The notes under the pieces are model-generated. The model was not told where the DNA came from and made no database searches. It saw nothing but the letters and a program-made list of their open reading frames with translations. From Thermoplasmata archaeon (GTDB lineage: Archaea > Thermoplasmatota > Thermoplasmata > GCA-020350865): a DNA stretch of 12,568 nt. The stretch is from positions 885,585-898,152 of the forward strand of contig CP070726.1 in assembly GCA_020350865.1 (NCBI GenBank), in the 5' to 3' direction. This document shows positions 1-7,500 of this stretch, piece by piece (the stretch's first letter is position 1; each line of letters opens with the position of its first letter). Made by a program: the position numbers and the translations under genes.

Positions 1-1231
1 GCTCCTCGCTTTCACGCAGGGCCATCATCATCTCCTTGCGCTCCGTGATATCCCTCGCACTTATCTGGAATCCCACTATCTCCTCATCTACCTTTACAGT
101 TGTACTTGAAACCTCCACCCATCGTTCCTCTGCATTTTTTCTGATGATTTTGAGTTCGTAGGGTTTGATGGGCTTCCCCTCGGAGAGCCTTTTGAATCTC
201 TTCATTATTTTTGGGAGGTCTTCCCTGTGCATTGTCAGAAGCTTGTCAAATCGCTTTCCCACGATTTCTTTCTTGGAATACCCAATCAATTTCTCAGTGG
301 ATGCGTTGCAGTCAGTAACAACCCCCGTTGTATCAACCAGTGTTACAGATATCGGAGATCTTTCAAACAAGGTCCTAAACCTTTTTTCGCTTTCAACCAG
401 TGCCTCCTCAACCTTTTTACGTTCTGTGATGTCCCTGGCTGTTGCTACAATGCCAAGCACTTTACTGCCTCTTTTCCTCAGTGAAACATTTATTTCCACA
501 GGGATGATCCAACCGTCTTTCCGTACAATACTTATCTCATACAATGATGGGACTTTCTTTCCTGCCACCCTCCTTTTGAAATTATCAATAACCATTTTTT
601 TTATATCCGGTGCAATGAAGTCAATGAAATTCTTACCTATAATCTCCCCCGCTGAGTGACCCAAAAATTCCTTGACGTTCTCTGTGATAAATGTGATCCT
701 CATACTGGAGTCGACCTCGACCATCACATCCCTGCTCACCGACAGCACCTCGGCCAGTTTTCTCTCGGTTTCCCTGACCTCTTCCTCGAGAACCTTCTCC
801 TTGGTGATGTTTTTGGCGTAGTCCACAACTTTCATAACCGTACCTTTGGAATCGAATATCGGGTACGAGTAGATTTCAAAAAAGATATCGCTTCCGTGGA
901 TGTCCTTTCTTCTCAGCATCGTATGCTGTGGTTTTGCGGTTCTGAAGACCTCGTGGGCTGGACATTCCGCACATCTCTTCCTCTTGGAATGATAGACGGA
1001 ATAGCACTTCTTTCCGATGATGTCCTCAGGCCCTTTGTATCCGTAGAGATGGGCCAGGCTGTTGTTGGCCATGATAACCTTGTAATCCCTGTCTATCACC
1101 GACATGCCATCTGTAATGGCGTTGAATATGGAACTGAGTATCTCCTCGGAATCCTCTGGGCTGTCAGCAGCCTCACTGGCCGTTTTTACCCTTTCAATTC
1201 CCGTCTTTGCTCTCCCCTTCTTTTTCGTCAT
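1..1231 (-). CDS. Multi-PAS sensor protein, N-terminal part (C-terminus beyond window)
   Basis: The frame is open from an ATG at 1231 to the window edge: 410 complete codons, no stop. A GGTGA ribosome-binding match sits 4 bases upstream of the ATG. No signal peptide or membrane segment is visible, so the protein is probably cytoplasmic. Three PAS domains can be read: about residues 30-145, 155-270 and 278-398. The second and third end in the typical PAC sequence ARDITERK; the first ends in the looser YAKNITKEK. PAS1 contains a Cys cluster (C76, C87, C90, the last pair as CAECP) of a kind seen in some PAS sensors, so a metal, Fe-S or redox role is possible but inferred. Charged linkers joining the domains (for example ALVESEKRF) look like signalling helices. 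The last visible residues, ALRESEE, start another such linker, so a further PAS or a histidine-kinase core probably follows. The output domain, and so the enzyme activity, cannot be seen. It lies 356 bp downstream of the surface-protein gene on the same strand, with its own promoter candidate. Confidence 0.94.
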   Translation of the reverse strand, partial: MTKKKGRAKTGIERVKTASEAADSPEDSEEILSSIFNAITDGMSVIDRDYKVIMANNSLAHLYGYKGPEDIIGKKCYSVYHSKRKRCAECPAHEVFRTAKPQHTMLRRKDIHGSDIFFEIYSYPIFDSKGTVMKVVDYAKNITKEKVLEEEVRETERKLAEVLSVSRDVMVEVDSSMRITFITENVKEFLGHSAGEIIGKNFIDFIAPDIKKMVIDNFKRRVAGKKVPSLYEISIVRKDGWIIPVEINVSLRKRGSKVLGIVATARDITERKKVEEALVESEKRFRTLFERSPISVTLVDTTGVVTDCNASTEKLIGYSKKEIVGKRFDKLLTMHREDLPKIMKRFKRLSEGKPIKPYELKIIRKNAEERWVEVSSTTVKVDEEIVGFQISARDITERKEMMMALRESEE

Positions 1232-1235
1232 GATT

Positions 1236-1240
1236 TCACC
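1236..1240 (-). promoter_or_regulatory. Ribosome-binding site of the PAS gene
   Basis: GGTGA on the minus strand, 4 bases before the ATG at 1231, complements the archaeal 16S 3' end (CACCTCC core). It supports this start over the out-of-frame ATG at 1268, whose reading frame hits a stop within 11 codons. Confidence 0.6.
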
Positions 1241-1350
1241 GCCTTTTTCCTATTGCCCAGATAAACATGGTCAGATACGGTTAATCATTTATTTGCACTG
1301 TCTGGCTATTTTTTCAAACTCAACAGTGTAAGTCGATTATATCACAACAA

Positions 1351-1364
1351 GTATATATTTTTAT
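1351..1364 (-). promoter_or_regulatory. Candidate TATA box for the PAS gene
   Basis: The minus strand reads ATAAAAATATATAC here, a good archaeal TATA element. Transcription would begin about 25 bases downstream, near 1325-1330, leaving a leader of roughly 100 nt before the ATG at 1231. A second, weaker AT-rich element (GATATAAT, around 1338-1345) would give a shorter leader. No experimental start is known. Confidence 0.45.
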
Positions 1365-1454
1365 GGCTCACAGTGTCTGAGGTGGATTTGAGCGCTGAAT
1401 TCGGTACCTTATTGTGCTATCATTTTGCTAGAAAACACTGTATAAAGGGGGAGA

Positions 1455-1510
1455 AAAGAAGGGCCATTTCACTATTTTAATCTGTTATTACATTACTCTA
1501 GCCCTTCTTT
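1455..1510 (-). terminator. Possible terminator of the complete surface-protein gene
   Basis: AAAGAAGGGC at 1455-1464 and its exact reverse complement at 1501-1510 form a 10-bp inverted repeat with a 36-base loop, 78 to 133 bases past the TAA at 1588. On the minus strand the second arm is followed by a pyrimidine-rich run (TTCTCCCCCTTTAT), which resembles archaeal termination regions although it is not a pure T tract. The long loop makes a simple hairpin less certain. Confidence 0.35.
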
Positions 1511-1587
1511 ATCTTCCTCTAGCAATTGTTCAGGCAAATCCGTTCATTCAGAAGCTTCTGTTCTCGGTTCCTCCTCCACATGTCGCC

Positions 1588-4500
1588 TTACTCCGGAGCT
1601 CCTTTTTCTTCTTCCTCGGGCTCTAAGCCTTCGTCTCCCAAATCTTCGCTGTCCGAGGTTCCTTCTTCTCTTGGCTCCTCGACTTCCTCTTCTTCAATGG
1701 CTTCTTCCCCGGGTTCCTCTTCCATTGGCTCTCCCACGGGCTCTTCACCCTCTGTCTCCTCCAGAGATTCTTCTTCGGGGATTCCCTCTTCGCTTTCTAT
1801 AACCTCTTCTTCTCCCATTTCTTCTTCAGGTCTCTCTTCCCCAGCTTTCTCTTCGGGAGGCATTTCCTGTTCCGGATTGCGCTTTCTCATGAGCAGGAGC
1901 AGGAGCAGCACCACAACGACGATGATGATTACAGGTACAATCAGAAGGGCCACAGGGAGTCCTTCTGCCTCTTTCTTCCACTTCTCAGCATCCAAGGGAT
2001 AATCGTCCTCGCCGTCATCGTGCCCATCGCCGTCGGTATCCTTTAGAAGTGGATTTGTACCCAGAGATTCTTCCTCCGTATCGGAGAGACCGTCTTCATC
2101 GTCGTCGGTGTCCACCAGATTGAATTGACCGTCTCCGTCCGTATCCTTGTCTGACTGTTTTCCGATCTCAGAGGTGGCAGGGGAATAATTGGGCCCTGCA
2201 TCGTAGGCTTGGATATAGTAATAGTAGATTGTTCCATCATTTAGGTCTGTATCTGTATGGCTTGTGCTGTCTCTCCCCACCGCAGTTGTGAGAAGTGTGA
2301 AGTTTGCCCCGGATTCTGTTGAGCGGTATATGCGGTATCCAGCAACGTCCGCTTCGGTGCTGGCTGTCCATGACAGGGTCAGTGAGCCGCCCTCCGCCAC
2401 CTGGGTGACGGCAAAGTTTGCTGGAGCTGCAGGCGAAAGATCCACAACCAAGCTAACTGTGGCCGTTATCCCCTGGAATGCGGCTGTGAGGTTGCCTGTG
2501 GCATTCGTACCGGTTGCACTCGAGGCCGTGAGGTTCGTTTGATACCCGGAATTGATGTCGATGCTTCCAAGTCCGGTGGCAAGGGTCCAGGTCACTGGAA
2601 TATCCCTGACAGATGTTCCGGTGGTTGAATTGTAACCGGCAGCATAGAACGGGAATGTGTCTCCGCCGTCCAGTGACAGCTGGGTGAGTGGATTGCCTAC
2701 CCCGCTCAGCGCGTCTCTTATGATTATCTGGTCAACGGTCAAAGCCGGTACCACAACAGTTACCGTGAGAGTACCCGTTTCATCCGTAATACCTGGACCA
2801 TAGGTCGCCGTCACGATGGTTGTCCCAGAAACGCTGCCTGCGGTGAACGTGGTATAAGCACCTGTTGCAGGGCCTACATCGCCTGCATCCGTGTTCGAGC
2901 TTGCCCAATTAACAGATTTGTCTCCGATGAAGTCTGCAGTGTGGTTGTATGCTGCCGCATAGAAGATATCGGTGTCGCCCTCGGAAAAGCTCACTGCCTG
3001 AACCTCGCTGCCTCCGTTGTTGGCTGTGTCCCTGATGCGTATGTAGTCCACTGTCGGTTCTAAGATCGTTAGTGTACCTGTTGAATTACTGGGAGCGGGC
3101 AGTGTGTCGTTCGTGGCAGTGATTGTTGTGGCACCACCCAGATTGCTGTTGGCTGTGAAGGTTGTGGAGGTGCTCGGCCCGAAAACCACTGTACCACGGG
3201 CAGTATTGCTGCTCGTCCAATTAACCTCCACATCCTCTACGTAACCAAATGTGTGGTTGAAGCCCGCTGCATAGAATATATCTGTTGCACCCACCGCATA
3301 GTCCCTTGCAGACACCACATTTCCGGTGCCTCTGGGGGCGTCCATGATCACTATATAGTCTATGGTGGGCGGGACACTAATATTGACTTCTGTGCTGTTG
3401 TAAATCGAAGGATTCATACTCACACTCACATTTACAATATCCACGCCTGTGGAATCGTATTTGACTGAGCGGTTGTACGGTGAGACCAGGGTGAGGGTCC
3501 CCAGTCCTGGCCCATCCCAGGTCCAAACAGGGGTCCACGACCAGTTCTGGTTGCCGTCTGCATCGTAGCCGGTTGCATTGAATGAGCCTGTATTGTTCAG
3601 GAAGTCGATGACGGTTGGCCAAGGTGTAGGCTCGATACGCACAACCTCTCCCGGGACAATTCTGATCTCGCCTGTGATGTTGCCCATGGTGGTGTACGTG
3701 GCCGAAACGGTGCCCAATCCAACAGAGGTGGCATTGAACTTCACAGAGCTGCCGGTGGTGATATTCAGGGTGCCGATACCGCCGTTGACAACCCAGTTTG
3801 CGACAACATCCCCCAGGGGCCCCACGGTGCGGTTGTAGCCCCGAGCGTACAGGACGATTTCATCATCTGCGCTCATGTTTGTCCCGTCGGTCACAAGTGA
3901 ACCGTCGAAGTACTCGATCCTGATATGATCGATTGTGGGCGAGCTTATCACTGTGAAGTTGGCGTAATTCGAGGTTGTCCCCGGTTTCTTGGTGCCATCG
4001 TAGTCGATGTAGTCCAGTGTGGCCTGGTTGTCTATTATCGAGCCTATGAGCCCGGAATCATCGTCCAGCTGGACCAAAACTGTGAGGGAGTGGGTTCCCG
4101 GCATGACATCGAAAAACTGCCAGCTTGAACCTATCCTGTTCATCTCAGCACTGCTTGTGATGATTGTTATATTCGTATGGAGGGTATCGTTCACCCACAC
4201 CACATTGGCCTTTGCTCCGCCTGAGTTGTTGTACCAGATGGTATAGGTGTTCATCTCTCCTGGCAGGAGGAACTTATTTTCCACGGATTTCTCCAAAGAC
4301 ATTACAGCCTCCATGGCCACTGTCATTGTGGTGACCGTGTTGGAGAGCATCCCAGGCACAATATCGTTGCCGCTGGGATCCGTGTAGTTCAAATGGACAA
4401 AATTGTCGATCATTACTCCACCGCCTACGCCTGCATTCACCTGCACGACGATGGTGAAGCTGTGCGGCCCAGGAGTCACATCATTGAATGTCCAGTTGTC

Positions 4501-7500
4501 ACCGATTCGATTGGCCTCCGCACTGCTTGTGAAGAACGTAACATTCGCATCAAAGGTCTCGTTGATGTACACTATCTTGGCATTTGCCCCGCCTGTGTTG
4601 TTGTACCAAATCGTGTAGGTGATGTATCCTTCGGCCAGTACCGTTAAATTGTCCACATTCTTCTCAATTGACAGTGCGGCACTGAGCACTGTGGTGGTAA
4701 CAGTGTTTGAATCGTACCCTGGTAAAATCTCCCAACCATTCGGGTCCGTATAGTTCAGGTGTGCCAAGTTTGAAATCATTACCCCATCTATCAACCCCAC
4801 ATTCACCTGCGCATCGATTGTGAAGCTGTGGGGGCCGGGCAGCACGTCATAGAATGTCCAGTCATCTCCCGTCCTGTTCGCCTCGGCACTGCTTGTAATG
4901 AAAGTGAGGTTCGGATCAAAGCTCTCGTTTATCCACACGATGGCCGCCTTTTCACTGCCGGTGTTGTTGTACCATATCGTGTAGGTTATGGTATCTCCAG
5001 GTTGGGCTGTGACCATATCTGCATTCTTCTGGAGGTTGATGTCGGAGGATGATACCGTGAAGGAGACCGAGTTGGAGGTGCCCACCACCTTATCGCTCTG
5101 GTTGAGGGCTGTATAATCGGCATAATTGCTGAAAACGACTCCATCTCCAAGCCCGTACTTCACCTGCACCACCACCTCGAAGCTGTGGCTTCCAGGTGTA
5201 ACATCTGTGAACTCCCATGAAAGGAAGGGTGGCGTATCCACTGTGGGAGTTACCGTGTACGAAAAGATGCCTAAATCTTGGTCAAAGGTATCGTTGATCC
5301 AGACCTTCCCTATGGGTGACGAGCCAGTGTTGTTGTACCATATCGTGTAGGTCACAAATCCTTCAGGAAGGACGGTGGAATTGTCCAGTCTCTTCTCAAC
5401 TGTGATGCCTGGGGGCATGGGCGGCTCGCCCATAGCTTCCAGAGGGACTTCTACCAGCATGCTGATACTGATGTTGCCGGGGCGAATACCGTGCATGGTC
5501 GCGTTCCATCCCAAAATCTCGAAGGGGGTGTAATAGGTCCAGAGAGCAGCATCCCGCATATATTCCGTGATGACCAGCCAATTGACATAACCCTGGGCAT
5601 CGGCTACGAAAGATCTATCGTAGGTGCCGTTGTCGTTGTCGATGACGCGGACATTTGCGCCGGCAACCCCGGGTCCGCTGATGGATTCCACGACGCGCAC
5701 GTGCAGGAACCACTGCACAGTGAGGGTTGAGATCCCGTCATTGAACATCACAGTGGAGTTGACGAAGCTGGTATTAAGGGCCACGGGGTGGGAATTTCCA
5801 TCCACATAAAAATCTGATACGGTGGATGCAATTGTCGAGTTGACAACAAGGGGTGTGCTGCCGTTCTCGCAGTAGACACCGTAATCCTGGGTGGGCCAAA
5901 GGATCACGCTGGCATTCACTATTGGATTCGAGTCGTTGACATAGATCCCAAACGATGACAGGTTGACACTGGTGACATTGGCAATTTGGGTCTCGTTATG
6001 GAAGTTGTCCTCATTGTTTTCCAGATAGAGACCATATGAAGTCTGATTGGATGTGATGTTATCAACCGAGTTGTCGTAGAAGATGGTATCGTTTGAAAAT
6101 CCCGCGTAAATGCCGTAGGATATGCCGTTCCAAGCGGAAACGGTGTTGATGGTGTTATTTATGAAGAAGTCCCCATAAGAATGATTGTACCGGATCCCGA
6201 AAGCCTCCGGATTGGTGCCCGCGGGTCCGTCGTTGAACACATTTGAGATGACGTTGTTTTCAAATGTGATGTTCTCATTTGAGTTCACATCAAAACCGAC
6301 AGACCGTGTCCCAGTTGCGATGGTGCCGTCGGTATTCATTCCTGTCGCTGTAATCTGGATAAATAGGCCATCTGTAACGTCGTCGATCAATATGGCACTC
6401 ACATCCCCATCGCCGGAAATATCGCTGATTGTTCCCTCGGAAATCTGATAACCGCTGCCCCCACCCAGGCTCATGCCATAAGCATTCCCGAAACTCGAAA
6501 TAATGTCCACGCTAAAAGTGCGCAATTCCAATCCGTTTATCCCCGATAATGTACGACGAGTGCCTATTCCCCCAACAATGGTTTTTCCGGCAACACCCAT
6601 GACACTCACATCATTAAACTGAATGTTTCCGCCGTCGTTTATGTCCAGACCCATGCTGTCCCCATCATTGGAGGCAACATCTAGAATATCGATATTGACA
6701 AATGTCCCGTCTGTCACACCATCGAGGTTCATTCCTTTTGCACTTGTTATTCCGTTAACGGATTCAACCTGTACATCGTTTAAATCAACATTGCTGCCAC
6801 CCAGTATGTCAATTCCTTTGGCTTCTTGACCGATAACGCCTAACAGTCTTGCCAGCAGTAGGGTGAATGTATCTGCATCCGTACTTATGAATCCTGTGGC
6901 ACTGCTCATAACGGACTGGACATTTGAAATGTCTATATCATTGAAATAATAATCCCCGCCAGCCCAAAACTCAATCCCATAGGCCTCACCATTTTGGGAA
7001 TGAACACTGTAAATTGTCAAATGCTCTAATTGGACACCATCACAGTTCTCAAAAGAAATCCCCCCTGCTTGTCCATCATAAGCGTCCACATTGTTGATGT
7101 CGAGCATCCAGAAAGTGGATAAGCGTGAATCCATCGACAGAACACCCACTGCGTCCCAGTTGGAATTCATTTCGCTTATCGTAATGTCCTTGAATGTATT
7201 GTCAGAACCGTAAGATTCCATTATACCAGCACAGAAGGTTTCAGCAAAGAAATACACTAGATCCAATCCTGAGCCTTCGAAGGTGATGTTGTTTGCAGTA
7301 GCTATCTGCACACCGATGCAGTTTCCCCCGGGTGAGGAGAGTTTTTGAATCTTAGTTTCGTTGAAATAATAGCCGTTTACGGTCGTCCCGTCCCCCTGAA
7401 GGAGGATACCTACTACACCCATTGTTCCATTGAGATCTGTTATGAATGTATCATAGAAGGTCACGTCTATGGCATTGAAACTGTGGATCCCATATGCAGC

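Larger units (their letters stand above)
1232..1587. other. Intergenic region between surface-protein stop and PAS gene start
   Basis: This 356-bp AT-rich gap holds no convincing gene on either strand. It contains the PAS-gene promoter candidate (TATA near 1351-1364), a near-symmetric element just upstream of it (1367-1381), the sequence CAGTGT twice directly (1324, 1371) and once inverted (1435-1440), and a 10-bp inverted repeat (1455-1464 with 1501-1510) suited to ending the surface-protein transcript. Confidence 0.7.

Noticed and set aside
656..1264. Plus-strand ORF of 202 codons
   Set aside because: The opposite strand encodes clear PAS domains over the same bases. The plus-strand product shows no domain pattern.
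1397..1408. Adjacent EcoRI and KpnI sites resembling a cloning polylinker
   Set aside because: No other polylinker sites or vector sequence flank them and both neighbouring genes fit the same genome, so chance is the simplest explanation.
1526..2002. Plus-strand Ser-rich ORF
   Set aside because: Complement of the Glu-rich tail and membrane helix of the complete surface protein.
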